From positions 37,384 through 101,383 of the forward strand of contig NZ_JASCTH010000036.1 in assembly GCF_030009775.1 (NCBI RefSeq): a stretch of DNA of 64,000 nucleotides, read 5' to 3'. Below, piece after piece: positions 43,254 through 51,212 of this stretch. Below the pieces are notes generated by a model, which saw only the letters and a program-made list of their open reading frames with translations, was not told where the DNA came from and ran no database searches. The number at the start of each line of letters is the position of its first letter. Within the stretch, counting starts at the first letter, position 1. Both the position numbers and the translations under genes were made by a program. This DNA is from Actinoplanes sandaracinus. GTDB lineage: Bacteria > Actinomycetota > Actinomycetes > Mycobacteriales > Micromonosporaceae.

Positions 43254-43805
43254 TCAGGAACCGAGTCTGCGGATCGCGGCGGTGAGGCGGGGCGCGTCGA
43301 GTTCGGTGCCGCTGACCAAGGATTGGAGGATGCAGCCGTCGAGCAGGGCGCAGATGTCCCGCGCGGCGTCCGCGCCGACCGTGGCCACCAGCGTCGCCGG
43401 GATGTCGTTGAGCCAGGCCTCCGCCAGCGGGCGCAGCGCGGTGTCGCGGGCGGCGGCGACGAACAACTCATACTCGATGCGGACCTGGCGGCGATCGGCG
43501 AGGTACTCCTGGACCAGGCCGGTCAGCGCCTCGGCCATGTCGGGAGCGGCGCGCAGCCGATCGTCCCAGGCGCTCAGGTCGGCCTGCAGGCCGTCGAGGG
43601 CGTGCCGCAGACCGGCCGCGATCAGATCGTCGAGCGTCGGAAAGTAGTAGGTCGTCGCGCCGAGCGGCAGTCCGGCCCGGGCCGCCACGGCACGGTGCGT
43701 GGTGCGGCCCACCCCGTTCTCGGCGATGACCTCCATGGCGGCGACGGCCAGAGCGGCGCGGCGGGCCTCGGGATCCCGGGCCCGCTGGGGGCGGCGCGCG
43801 GTCAA
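43254..43805 (-). CDS. TetR-family regulator of the SMR exporter
   Basis: 183 residues. TetR helix-turn-helix: RRAALAVAAMEVIAENGVGR, then VAARAGLPLGATTYYFPTLD. The C-terminal domain includes a segment typical of the TetR_C group with ALLDGCILQSLV. It follows the SMR gene in the same direction, with a TTG start overlapping the SMR stop (TTGA), so both are one operon. The palindromes upstream of the SMR gene are the likely operators. Confidence 0.85.
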   Translation of the reverse strand: MTARRPQRARDPEARRAALAVAAMEVIAENGVGRTTHRAVAARAGLPLGATTYYFPTLDDLIAAGLRHALDGLQADLSAWDDRLRAAPDMAEALTGLVQEYLADRRQVRIEYELFVAAARDTALRPLAEAWLNDIPATLVATVGADAARDICALLDGCILQSLVSGTELDAPRLTAAIRRLGS

Positions 43806-44128
43806 TGGGCCCCGCTGCTGTTGAGATTGAGCATCACGACTCCGGCGATGATGAAGGCGATCCCCGCCACCTTAATGGTGGTGAGCGGCTCGCCGAGAAA
43901 GACCGCGCCGATGGCGACGATCGCGGCGGTGCCGACGCCGGACCAGATCGCGTAGGCGACACCGACCTGGATGCTCTTGACCGCCTGCGCGAGCAGCACG
44001 AACGAGACGGTGTAACCGGCGAGCACGGCGAGGGTCGGCCAGAGGCGGGTGAAGCCTTCGGTGGTCTTCATGAGGCTGGTCGCGAAGAGTTCGGCGGCGA
44101 TGGCGACGGCCAGGAAGAGGTAGTGCAC
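43802..44128 (-). CDS. Small multidrug resistance (SMR/EmrE) exporter
   Basis: 108 residues with four spans, the exact size of SMR proteins. The first span AVAIAAELFATSLMKTTEGF holds the essential membrane-embedded Glu (AELFATS), and QVGVAYAIWSGVGTA is the conserved SMR signature. It is a proton-driven exporter of cationic compounds or guanidinium. GTG 44128 has AAGG upstream. Cotranscribed with the TetR regulator downstream of it; a compact set of palindromes precedes it. Confidence 0.93.
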   Translation of the reverse strand: MHYLFLAVAIAAELFATSLMKTTEGFTRLWPTLAVLAGYTVSFVLLAQAVKSIQVGVAYAIWSGVGTAAIVAIGAVFLGEPLTTIKVAGIAFIIAGVVMLNLNSSGAH

Positions 44129-44146
44129 GGGGAGCCTTCGATCTTT

Positions 44147-44180
44147 ACTTGTACGGATGTACAAGTACGATCGTACAAGT
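44147..44180. promoter_or_regulatory. Compound TetR operator of the SMR operon
   Basis: The 34 bases start ACTTGTACG and end CGTACAAGT (mirror arms). Inside are CTTGTACggatGTACAAG (44148-44165) and the perfect GTACGATCGTAC (44165-44176). Such overlapping dyads suit cooperative binding of two TetR dimers. Confidence 0.75.
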
Positions 44181-44229
44181 TCGTATCGTCGCAGGCCAGG
44201 GCGACGAAGGCCACTCCGGTCGCCGTGCT

Positions 44230-44793
44230 CTAGCCGCCGGGGCGGCGGCACGGTGCGCCGATCGACAACTCCACGGTGACCTGCTCCGTCCCCGTGCTGA
44301 TGCGGATCGGGACGCAGTCCGCCTCGGCCACCCACGTGCCGCCGGTGAACACCGACCACGGGCGCTCGCCGGGCCCGGCCGTGCAGGCGGTCACGGTGAT
44401 GGCCGTGGCCGGCTCGGCGCCGCTGTCACCCCAATTGATCCGGGCGCGGTCTCCCCACCCGGGCGGCAGGCTCAGCTCGACCGTCGAGCCCGAGCGCACC
44501 AGCAGGCCCCATTTGGCGAACAGCCGGGCCGGGCCCGCGCCGGACGCCTGCTCTAGCGGCTCCAGCACCTGGTCACCGGACGGAACGGCGACGACACCCG
44601 CGGCGACGCGATAGGTCCTGCCGGGGTCCTGCTCCTGGGCGACCGCGTCCTCGCAGCCGGCGACGAGGCCACCGGGCGCAACGCTCGCCCGCGCCGACGG
44701 CGGCGGCGGATCGACCGCGCGCTGTTCCGGAGAGGTGCAACCGGCGGCGGCCACCAGCAGCAGGAGCACGGCCACCGACCTCCCGACCGACAT
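44230..44793 (-). CDS. Predicted lipoprotein
   Basis: 187 residues. The N-terminus MSVGRSVAVLLLLVAAAGC is a lipoprotein signal with lipobox VAAAGC. A Pro-rich stretch (PPPPSARASVAPGG) follows, then a domain of ~140 residues rich in beta-strand patterns with several Cys (GCEDAV, TACTAG, EADCVP, APCRRPGG). No family recognised. It is divergent from the MFS gene, with only about 35 bases between starts. Confidence 0.75.
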   Translation of the reverse strand: MSVGRSVAVLLLLVAAAGCTSPEQRAVDPPPPSARASVAPGGLVAGCEDAVAQEQDPGRTYRVAAGVVAVPSGDQVLEPLEQASGAGPARLFAKWGLLVRSGSTVELSLPPGWGDRARINWGDSGAEPATAITVTACTAGPGERPWSVFTGGTWVAEADCVPIRISTGTEQVTVELSIGAPCRRPGG

Positions 44794-44819
44794 ACGGCGA
44801 TTCTGTCAGAGGGTCCGTC

Positions 44820-44825
44820 TACTGT
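44820..44825 (+). promoter_or_regulatory. -10 box of leaderless MFS gene
   Basis: TACTGT ends seven bases before ATG 44833. Confidence 0.5.
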
Positions 44826-44832
44826 GCTGCCC

Positions 44833-46026
44833 ATGGACGCCGTGCGCCGTGGCAGGATCGCCACCTCCCTGGTCTTCCTGCTGTTCGGCGCCGCTCTGGG
44901 GGTGTGGACCGCGCGCATCCCGGCCGTCAAGGAGAAGCTCGGTCTCGGTGACGGGCGGCTCAGCGTCGCGCTGCTGGCCTTCGCGGCCGGCTGCATCGCC
45001 GGCATGGCGCTGATCGGCCGGCTCACCGACCGGTTCGGCAGCTCACGGGTCCTCGTTCCGGCCGCCGTTCTGGAAGGCGTGCTGCTGGCCGGGCCTGGCA
45101 TCAGCGACGGCCTGGTCACACTCTCCGTCGCGCTGTTCGCCTTCGGGGCCGTGCACGGCACGCTCAACATCGCGATGAACGCGAGCGCGGCCGAGGTGGA
45201 GCGGGCGATGGGCCGGCCGGTCATGTCGTCGTTCCACGCCGTCTACAGCATCGGCGGCTTCCTCGGCGCCATCGTGGGCAGCCTGTTCGCTCACGCCGGC
45301 GTCAGCGTGGGCTCGACGCTGATCAGTGTGGGGCTGGCGGTGCTCGTGCTGGCCGCCTGGGCGTCGCGGTGGGTGCTGAGGTCCGATCCGGCGCCCGCCG
45401 CCGGGGCCGGCGCGGGCGATCCCGAGCCGGGCGGCCGCCGCACGCTGCTGGTGTTCTACGGCGTCGTGGTGCTCTGCACCCTGGTCGGGGAGGGCGCGGC
45501 GGCCGACTGGAGCGCCGTCTACCTGCGCGACGACCTGGGCACCTCGGAGGGCTTCGCGGCGTATGGATACGCCGCCTTCGCGATCATGATGACCGCCGGC
45601 CGGATCCTCGGTGACCGGCTCGCCGGCCGTTTCGGGCCGGTTCCGCTGGTCCGGGCCAGCGGGGTGATCGCCGCCGCGGGACTCGGCACGGGCCTGCTGG
45701 TGGACCATCCGGTCGCCGGAGTCGCCGGGTTCGGGCTGCTGGGCATCGGGCTGTCGTGCGTCGCCCCGCAGTTCTTCTCGGCGGCCGCCGGAGTCGACCC
45801 GCGGCGTGCCGGGCAGGCGCTGTCGACCGTGGTGAGCATCGGCTATGTCGGCTTCCTCCTGGGGCCGATCGCCATCGGCGCGGCCGCGACGGTCGTCGGG
45901 CTGGCCACGGCACTGTGGATTCCCGTGGTGCTGGCGGCCTTCGTCGCGGCGAGCGCCGGAGCGATCACGGCGTCGGCACGACCACCCCGCGGCCGGTCGC
46001 TCCGCCGGCCGGCCGCCTCGGCCTGA
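44833..46026 (+). CDS. MFS transporter
   Basis: 397 residues, twelve predicted spans. RIATSLVFLLFGAALGVWTA, then the MFS A-loop motif GRLTDRFGSSRVL between spans 2 and 3, and a matching GDRLAGRFGPVPLV after span 8 define the superfamily. ASAAEVERAMGRPVMSSFHA with a Ser/His pair resembles the FucP/YbjJ-like group of sugar or drug/H+ antiporters. A predicted leaderless start at ATG 44833 is preferred to GTG 44824. Substrate unknown. Confidence 0.88.
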   Translation: MDAVRRGRIATSLVFLLFGAALGVWTARIPAVKEKLGLGDGRLSVALLAFAAGCIAGMALIGRLTDRFGSSRVLVPAAVLEGVLLAGPGISDGLVTLSVALFAFGAVHGTLNIAMNASAAEVERAMGRPVMSSFHAVYSIGGFLGAIVGSLFAHAGVSVGSTLISVGLAVLVLAAWASRWVLRSDPAPAAGAGAGDPEPGGRRTLLVFYGVVVLCTLVGEGAAADWSAVYLRDDLGTSEGFAAYGYAAFAIMMTAGRILGDRLAGRFGPVPLVRASGVIAAAGLGTGLLVDHPVAGVAGFGLLGIGLSCVAPQFFSAAAGVDPRRAGQALSTVVSIGYVGFLLGPIAIGAAATVVGLATALWIPVVLAAFVAASAGAITASARPPRGRSLRRPAASA

Positions 46027-46058
46027 GCTTGGCGTTTAACCTCCGGCGCAGATCCGTG
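46022..46058 (+). repeat. Left copy of a 37-bp inverted repeat
   Basis: Starts in the MFS stop codon. It matches the reverse complement of 47860-47896 at 30 of 37 positions, including TTTAACCTC and GGCGCAG blocks. The pair brackets a segment of ~1.9 kb with two small genes. Confidence 0.7.
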
Positions 46059-46157
46059 CCCCCAGAGACGAGATCGTGGCGTACTGGTGTTGCCTACGCT
46101 GGGTGACGGCCCGTGGCTCGGGCAGGGCTGGAGCGGGTGCGGACCGCGCGTTGTATG

Positions 46158-46170
46158 CGGCAGAAGCGGA
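46158..46170 (+). repeat. Direct repeat copy 1
   Basis: CGGCAGAAGCGGA, identical to 47543-47555. The two copies flank the two small genes of the bracketed segment. Confidence 0.55.
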
Positions 46171-46206
46171 CGTTCGGCTTGGCAACCGCTTTGCGATCAT
46201 TAGTTC

Positions 46207-46926
46207 GTGTTGAATCATGACGAGGCCGTCGGCTACCTGAACAGCTTCGACGGCATCGACCCTGAGGTCCTGCAACCGGAACTCTTGTCTGACGGATCCT
46301 GGCTGCTCGAACGGCGAGAGTTCTGGGCGAGCCTGCTGTACGACGGAGCTGATGAGGAACTCCTCGACGCCTTGTTCGGCGGCGAGCAGGGCGTCTTCGA
46401 CCAGATGAACGACCTGTGGAGAGAAATCGAGCGGACGGGGAATTGGCCGGTTCTGAGGCTCGGAACCCAAGCCGGAGACTTCGCGTTGGCGATCTGGTAC
46501 GTGATCGACGAGACGGAGGGTCACGACTTCATGGTCCTGCCCGGAGACGGCCGTTGCATCGCCGTGGCAGCTGTCGCGGCACACTCCTACGGACCTGGCT
46601 TGTCCTGGCCGGAGGCACAGAGGCTGGTCGAACGGGGCAGCCTGGGGTCACCGGCACAGCGCCTCCTGCTGCTGGTGCGCGCCTTGGGGGACGGCGATTC
46701 TATGACTGACATGGTGGAGCAGGTGGCCCACGCACTCCTGGCCGTCGGTAATGCCGCGTGTCCCCGCGAGACAGCTGTGGAAGCCGCTCGACAACTGCTC
46801 GAAGACCGCGGGGGGAACTGGTCCATGCACGGTGACGTACTGGTCTGCGACAACGAAGATGCGGCTCGACGGCTGGGCGGGCTTCCGCCCGAAGATCTGC
46901 TCAAAGTTACGCAAGCACTTCAGTAA
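46207..46926 (+). CDS. Hypothetical acidic protein, 239 residues
   Basis: Not recognised. Acidic, soluble, no signal peptide. It opens with NHDEAVGYLNSFDGIDPEVL and ends with GGLPPEDLLKVTQALQ. A middle hydrophobic stretch (FALAIWYVIDETEGHDFMVL) is beta-like, not a span. Third-base GC is lower than in flanking genes, consistent with acquisition. The start GTG 46207 follows TAGTTC and lacks a ribosome site, so other starts are possible. It lies within the inverted-repeat-bounded segment. Confidence 0.55.
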   Translation: MLNHDEAVGYLNSFDGIDPEVLQPELLSDGSWLLERREFWASLLYDGADEELLDALFGGEQGVFDQMNDLWREIERTGNWPVLRLGTQAGDFALAIWYVIDETEGHDFMVLPGDGRCIAVAAVAAHSYGPGLSWPEAQRLVERGSLGSPAQRLLLLVRALGDGDSMTDMVEQVAHALLAVGNAACPRETAVEAARQLLEDRGGNWSMHGDVLVCDNEDAARRLGGLPPEDLLKVTQALQ

Positions 46927-47104
46927 AGACGGGCGGCTAACCTCCACTGCCACCCCGAGGCTCATCAACGCCTTCCGATCCAGGACAACGCCCGCTCATC
47001 GGCAAGAGATCGACTTCAGCGCCTCAGCTGGCGGCTACGGTGGGTCACGGTCGGCGCGCACGGACGGCGGCAGATCCGGACGTCGGGAAGGCCCGACATG
47101 GCCG

Positions 47105-47518
47105 ATGAGGCGGGCAAGCAAGAATGCCCGGATGGACGAGCTCAGGCATTGCCGCCTTTCGGTCGACAACGGGGAACTCCAGCTTGCGGGTCCCCCGTCC
47201 GCTCTCCGCGCCCTCAGCCAGTATCTTCGCCGGCCTGCGGAGACCTGGAACGTTGCGATCACCAACGGATCGGTGTCTCAGGAGGTCTCCAGCGGTCCGC
47301 TGCTCGTGAGCCTGCGAGGCGTGACGACGCTGCACTTCTCCGGCGGCCGCCAATTTCTCGACATCGTCTGGGACGCGTTGGACGGCGTAGCCGAGCAGGC
47401 TATGACCGCCGATGACCGGAGCATCAACCGCCATCAGCACATCGAATACTTCCCTGGAGACGAGTACCGGTCACCGGACTCGGTTCCCCTGGTCATCGTC
47501 GCCGACTGGCCCGAGTAG
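47105..47518 (+). CDS. Small protein with Imm32-like pattern
   Basis: 137 residues. ELRHCRLSVDNGELQLAGPP, then SALRALSQYL, then VSLRGVTTLHFSGGRQFLDI and VWDALDGVAEQA are arranged like a family of small actinobacterial proteins resembling immunity protein 32. The tail HQHIEYFPGDEYRSPDSVPL is strongly patterned. ATG 47105 has GGGAAGG at 14 bases; ATG 47132 is an alternative. It lies in the segment bounded by inverted repeats, with no toxin nearby. Function is uncertain. Confidence 0.6.
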   Translation: MRRASKNARMDELRHCRLSVDNGELQLAGPPSALRALSQYLRRPAETWNVAITNGSVSQEVSSGPLLVSLRGVTTLHFSGGRQFLDIVWDALDGVAEQAMTADDRSINRHQHIEYFPGDEYRSPDSVPLVIVADWPE

Positions 47519-47542
47519 CCGGAGCGGACAACACACTGAATT

Positions 47543-47555
47543 CGGCAGAAGCGGA
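47543..47555 (+). repeat. Direct repeat copy 2
   Basis: CGGCAGAAGCGGA, identical to 46158-46170. Confidence 0.55.
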
Positions 47556-47684
47556 TACTGTTCGAGCGGGCATGGCATCGTGGCGGCCGTAACGCACAGT
47601 AACGGTTCTGCTGATGGACGAGGTGGGTCGCGCCGCTCGCAGGGCCCGTTTCGCTCGCACCAGCCTCCTGCCCGGGGCGCGATG

Positions 47685-47740
47685 GAGGTTTAGGTACCCC
47701 GGCGCGACGAGGGCTTGACCAGCGCGTGTACCTAAACCTC
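47685..47740. repeat. Perfect 13-bp inverted repeat with 30-base loop
   Basis: GAGGTTTAGGTAC (47685-47697) and GTACCTAAACCTC (47728-47740). No U-run follows. It sits in a gene-free stretch (47519-47945) inside the right part of the bracketed segment; it could be a terminator, or an end of a small element. Confidence 0.7.
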
Positions 47741-47859
47741 GGCTGCTCCGCCTCACGACGCCGAGACGAGCTCTCAGATCGACAGTGCGTCACTTCGCCG
47801 GCAGAGTTCGCCCTGCTCATCGGCCGGGCGCATCAGCCGACCGCCCGCTGTAACCCCAA

Positions 47860-47896
47860 CACGTAGCTGCGCCAGAGGTTAAAACACAAGCTGAGG
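47860..47896 (-). repeat. Right copy of the 37-bp inverted repeat
   Basis: Reverse-complement partner of 46022-46058 (30/37). It lies 50 bases past the end of the minus-strand oxidase gene. Confidence 0.7.
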
Positions 47897-47945
47897 TGAC
47901 CGGCCGCCTGTGCCTGAGATGGCGGGCCGAGCCGGGCGGGCGGGG

Positions 47946-49208
47946 TCAGGCCGCGACCAGCAGGCTGCGGGTGATCGCGGCGATGTTCGGGGTGCCGGTC
48001 AGGGCCATGGTCAGGTCCAGCTCGGCGACCACGTTGCGGATCACGTCCTCGACGCCGCGCTGCCCGGCCAGCGCCAGGCCGTACATGTAGGGGCGGCCCA
48101 GCAGCACGGCGTTCGCGCCGAGAGCCAGCGCGGTGAAGACGTCGGCGCCGCTGCGGATGCCGCTGTCCAGCAGCAGTGTCGGCGCCGGGCCCACCGCCTC
48201 GCGAACGGTGACCAGGGCGTCCAGCGAGGCGATCGCGTTGTCGACCTGACGGCCGCCGTGGTTCGACACGACCACCGCGTCGGCGCCCAGGTCGAAGGCG
48301 CGGCGGGCGTCGTCCGGGTGCAGGATGCCCTTGAGGACCACCGGAAGCCTGGTCCGGTCCCGCAGCGTGGCGAGATGTTCCCAGCTCAGGCCAGGATTGG
48401 AGTAGATGTCGAGAAACGTCTCCACCGAAGCCCTCGGCAGCGGCGAGCGCAGGTTGCCCCAGAACCGGCCGGGATGGTTCCGGGTCATCGCCAGCAGTGT
48501 GCGGACGGCGCCGAGCGTCACCTCCGGTTTCGGCGCGGGCCGCCCCGCGCGCCCGGCGACGATCTCCCGGAAACGGGGGTCCGAGGTGTACTGGGCGATC
48601 CCCTGGCCCCGGCTGAACGGCAGCGAGCCCAGGTTCAGATCCCGCGGCCGCCAGCCGAGCACGGTCGTGTCCAGGGTGACGACCAGCGCGCCCGCGCCGG
48701 CCGCCTCGGCCCGCGCGATCAGGCCTTCGACCAGTCGTTCGTCCTTGCTCCAGTAGAGCTGGAACCAGCGGGACGCGTCGCCCATCGCCGCCGCGCACTC
48801 CTCCATCGGGGTGCAGCCCTGGTTGGAGAAGATGTAGGCGGTACCGGTCGCGGCGGCGGCCCGGGCGATTCGCACGTCACTGCCGGCGCCCATCAGCGCG
48901 CCCGCCCCGACCGGCGCGAGCAGCACCGGCGCCGCGTGCCGGCCGCCCGGCAGATCCACGGAGAGGTCCCGGTCGGCGGCTCCCGACGCCATCCGCGGCA
49001 CGATCGCCCACCGGTCGAAGGCCTCCCGGTTGCGCCGCATGGTCCGTCCTTCGCCGGCGCCACCGGCGACATACGCCCAGGCCCGGGCACTGCTGACCCG
49101 TCGCGCCCGGCGCTCCAGCTCGGCGAAGTCGGCGGGAACCACCGGCCGGCGGCCGAGGGCGCCCTGACGATAGATCGTGCTGAGGCGGGCGAGTCCAGCT
49201 CCCGACAT
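47946..49208 (-). CDS. FMN-dependent alpha-hydroxy-acid oxidase / L-lactate dehydrogenase
   Basis: 420 residues from ATG 49208, chosen because GGAGG lies five bases before it; ATG 49238 would add ten residues. The family's TIM barrel is clear: APVGAGALMGAGSDVRIARA, SNQGCTPMEECAAAMGD, QLYWSKDERLVEGLIARAEA, VVLKGILHPDDARRAFDLGA and the active-site SNHGGRQ (His base, Arg for the substrate carboxylate), then DSGIRSGADVFTALALGA and LGRPYMYGLA for FMN phosphate. It oxidises 2-hydroxy acids such as lactate. It is divergent from a TetR gene across a palindrome, so substrate-responsive control is likely. Confidence 0.9.
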   Translation of the reverse strand: MSGAGLARLSTIYRQGALGRRPVVPADFAELERRARRVSSARAWAYVAGGAGEGRTMRRNREAFDRWAIVPRMASGAADRDLSVDLPGGRHAAPVLLAPVGAGALMGAGSDVRIARAAAATGTAYIFSNQGCTPMEECAAAMGDASRWFQLYWSKDERLVEGLIARAEAAGAGALVVTLDTTVLGWRPRDLNLGSLPFSRGQGIAQYTSDPRFREIVAGRAGRPAPKPEVTLGAVRTLLAMTRNHPGRFWGNLRSPLPRASVETFLDIYSNPGLSWEHLATLRDRTRLPVVLKGILHPDDARRAFDLGADAVVVSNHGGRQVDNAIASLDALVTVREAVGPAPTLLLDSGIRSGADVFTALALGANAVLLGRPYMYGLALAGQRGVEDVIRNVVAELDLTMALTGTPNIAAITRSLLVAA

Positions 49209-49288
49209 GCGGTCCTCCGAGGAGACGGGTGTGGCCATGGCGTGGCGGGCAGGTCTGCTGCGGGTGTGGCCGGTGTCGCCACGCTAAA

Positions 49289-49306
49289 CCAAGTCACCTG
49301 ACTTGG
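49289..49306. promoter_or_regulatory. TetR operator between oxidase and TetR
   Basis: CCAAGTCACCTGACTTGG: perfect 8-bp arms around CC, lying over the -35 region of the TetR promoter. Confidence 0.8.
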
Positions 49307-49311
49307 GAAGG

Positions 49312-49317
49312 TAGGAT
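49312..49317 (+). promoter_or_regulatory. -10 box of leaderless TetR gene
   Basis: TAGGAT ends six bases before GTG 49324. Confidence 0.6.
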
Positions 49318-49323
49318 GTCCCC

Positions 49324-49947
49324 GTGACGCAGGACGGCGGAACGCGAGCGGCGCGGCGCGAGCAAGCCGTCGAGGCGCTCCTCGACGCGGCTCTCGAAAG
49401 CCTCGTCACGGTGGGCTTCGCGGCCACCACCACGCGGGGTGTCGCCCAGCTCGCCGGCGTCAGCCAGGGCCTCCAACAGCATTACTTCCCCACCAAGGCC
49501 GCCCTGATCGACGCCGCGATCCTCCGTCTCGCCGGGCGGCTTCTCGACGAGGCCTCGCAGCCGGTCGAAGGGGCGACCGAGCGGGACCGCGCGCGGCACC
49601 TGCTGCGGCGTGTGTGGGACAGCTACCGCTCCCCGGTGCTCGCCGTCGTCGCGGAACTCCTGGTCCTCGCCCGGACCCACCCGGACACCGCCGAGAAGAC
49701 CGCGTCGACGCTGGTCGCCGTGACCGGCCGGGTGGTCGAGGTCGCCGAGATGGCCATGCCGACCTATGCCCGCCACGCCGGCTTCCGTGATGCGCTCCTG
49801 CTGGCGTTGAGCGCCATCCGCGACACGACCACCGTCACCCGGATCCCTGGCACGGCGCCGGCCGTCCCCACCCTGGAGTCGATCACCGCCGCCTTCCTCC
49901 GCGCCGTCGGCGGCCACCGGATCTCCCGGGCCCGGGAGATCGGGTAG
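49324..49947 (+). CDS. TetR-family regulator
   Basis: 207 residues. REQAVEALLDAALESLVTVG, then GVAQLAGVSQGLQQHYFPTK is the TetR helix-turn-helix. The C-terminal domain is of the TetR_C type with HLLRRVWDSYRSPVLAVVAE. GTG 49324 appears leaderless. The palindrome CCAAGTCA/TGACTTGG just upstream, shared with the divergent hydroxy-acid oxidase gene, should be its operator, giving both autorepression and control of the oxidase. Ligand probably a hydroxy or keto acid; inference. Confidence 0.9.
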   Translation: MTQDGGTRAARREQAVEALLDAALESLVTVGFAATTTRGVAQLAGVSQGLQQHYFPTKAALIDAAILRLAGRLLDEASQPVEGATERDRARHLLRRVWDSYRSPVLAVVAELLVLARTHPDTAEKTASTLVAVTGRVVEVAEMAMPTYARHAGFRDALLLALSAIRDTTTVTRIPGTAPAVPTLESITAAFLRAVGGHRISRAREIG

Positions 49948-50055
49948 GCGCGGTGGAGCCGCGCCCAGGCTGCGGCCCGGTGGTCGCCGTGGGGCCGGGA
50001 GAGGGCCGGGCGTCGCGGGGGAGGCCCGGGACGCCGATGGTGCGGTCGGGGGCGG

Positions 50056-50667
50056 CTACGGGCGTACGAAATCGGTGGTCTTGATCCCCAGATAGGTCAG
50101 CGGCCCGGGGTCGGGGACCGGCAGTTCGGTGAAGCCGAGGCGGTCGTAGAAGGCGCGGGCCTTGACGTTCGCGGTGACCATGCCCACGTGGACGCCGGGG
50201 GCGTCGACCGTCGCCAGGAAGCGGTCGATGAGACGGCGGCCGAAGCCGCGGCCCTGATATGCCGGCAGCAGGTCGATGTGCAGGTGGGCGGGGTAGCCGT
50301 CGAGTCCCGGAACCAGCATCCGCTCGGGGTCGTGGTGCAGGGCGATCATGTCCTGCTCCGGGGTGCGCGGCGGGGGAGGGGGCACCGGGTAGCGGTCGCC
50401 GAGCAGCGGGATCCACGCGGCGCGGTAGCGGCGGGCGAAGTCGGCGGTGTCGGCGGTCCCGACGACGTAGCCGACCGGGTCGCCGCCGTCGTCGAGGACG
50501 AACGCCAAGTGCGGATCGAGGTGGGCGTAAGGGCCGGCGAACAGGTCGCCCATCAGGTCGTCGGTGGAGTAGTGACCGCGGGCGTCACCGCCGGCGTCGG
50601 CGGTGCGCACGCAGATGTCGTAGAGAGCGAGGCGGTCGGCGGGGCGGTAGGGGCGGATCTCGGGCAC
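50056..50667 (-). CDS. GNAT acetyltransferase
   Basis: 203 residues. The frame opens EIRPYRPADRLALYDICVRT and has FVLDDGGDPVGYVVGTADTA as the beta2-beta4 core, LHIDLLPAYQGRGFGRRLID as the acetyl-CoA loop (QGRGFG) and VTANVKARAFYDRLGFTELP as the C-terminal motif. GTG 50667 was chosen for the first plausible strand; other GTG starts lie close by. It acetylates an amine, substrate unknown; a similar group has been annotated near glycoside metabolism. It follows the VOC gene at 45 bases in the same direction. Confidence 0.85.
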   Translation of the reverse strand: MPEIRPYRPADRLALYDICVRTADAGGDARGHYSTDDLMGDLFAGPYAHLDPHLAFVLDDGGDPVGYVVGTADTADFARRYRAAWIPLLGDRYPVPPPPPRTPEQDMIALHHDPERMLVPGLDGYPAHLHIDLLPAYQGRGFGRRLIDRFLATVDAPGVHVGMVTANVKARAFYDRLGFTELPVPDPGPLTYLGIKTTDFVRP

Positions 50668-50711
50668 GTCGTGCACGGTACGCGGTGGGAACGCTTCCAC
50701 CGCGCGTCGGG

Positions 50712-51119
50712 TTACGACGTGGCCAGCACGTCCAGGTAGTGCTGGTTGAACATGACGCCGAGGATGTTGCCGAACGGGTCGGTGACCGAGGCGGTGATGA
50801 AACCCGGGCCGCGTTCGGTCGGTTCGGCGTGTGGCCGGGCGCCCAGGTCGAGCAGTCGCCGATAGGCGGCCTCGACGTCGTCGACCGCCCAGTAGATGAC
50901 CGCCCCGGCCGGGCGCCCGGCCGGCGGGTGCGGTGCGAACCGGCTGTTGAGCAGGCCGAACTCGTGCTGATAGTCGCCGGCGCGCCATTCCAGGTATGCC
51001 GGTTCGCCGGCCGCCTCCCGGACGAAGTAGGGCTCGGACTCGAAGACCTTCGTGTACCAGTCGCGGGCGGCGGTCATGTCGTCGGCGAAGAACGTGACGG
51101 TGGTGAATCCGCGGAGCAT
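50712..51119 (-). CDS. VOC (glyoxalase-like) protein
   Basis: 135 residues, one VOC domain with paired beta-alpha-beta units: RGFTTVTFFADDMTAARDWY at the start, HEFGLLNSRFA in the middle, VIYWAVDDVEAAYRRLLDLG and FITASVTDPFGNILGVMFNQ at the end. Metal-type ligands are suggested by HEFG and the final NILG region. It is divergent from a WYL regulator and shares an operator-like palindrome with it, so it is probably the regulator's target. Activity unknown. Confidence 0.88.
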   Translation of the reverse strand: MLRGFTTVTFFADDMTAARDWYTKVFESEPYFVREAAGEPAYLEWRAGDYQHEFGLLNSRFAPHPPAGRPAGAVIYWAVDDVEAAYRRLLDLGARPHAEPTERGPGFITASVTDPFGNILGVMFNQHYLDVLATS

Positions 51120-51170
51120 CTCGGTGTCCCTTCGTGGTGCCTGCCTTCGTGAGTTCGATACTGCCGCTTG

Positions 51171-51193
51171 AAGTGCTCACCTTCTGAGCACTT
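51171..51193. promoter_or_regulatory. Operator between VOC and WYL regulator
   Basis: AAGTGCTCA and TGAGCACTT are perfect 9-bp arms around a 5-base spacer. It lies between two divergent starts, so it is read as an operator rather than a terminator, although a T run follows. Confidence 0.7.
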
Positions 51194-51212
51194 TTTCTGC
51201 GAATCTTGCGGC

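Noticed and set aside
46022..47896. Integron-like attC sites
   Set aside because: GTTTAAC resembles an attC core but the full site architecture and any integrase are absent.
51171..51197. Rho-independent terminator
   Set aside because: The hairpin and T run lie between two divergent starts, so nothing needs terminating there; operator preferred.
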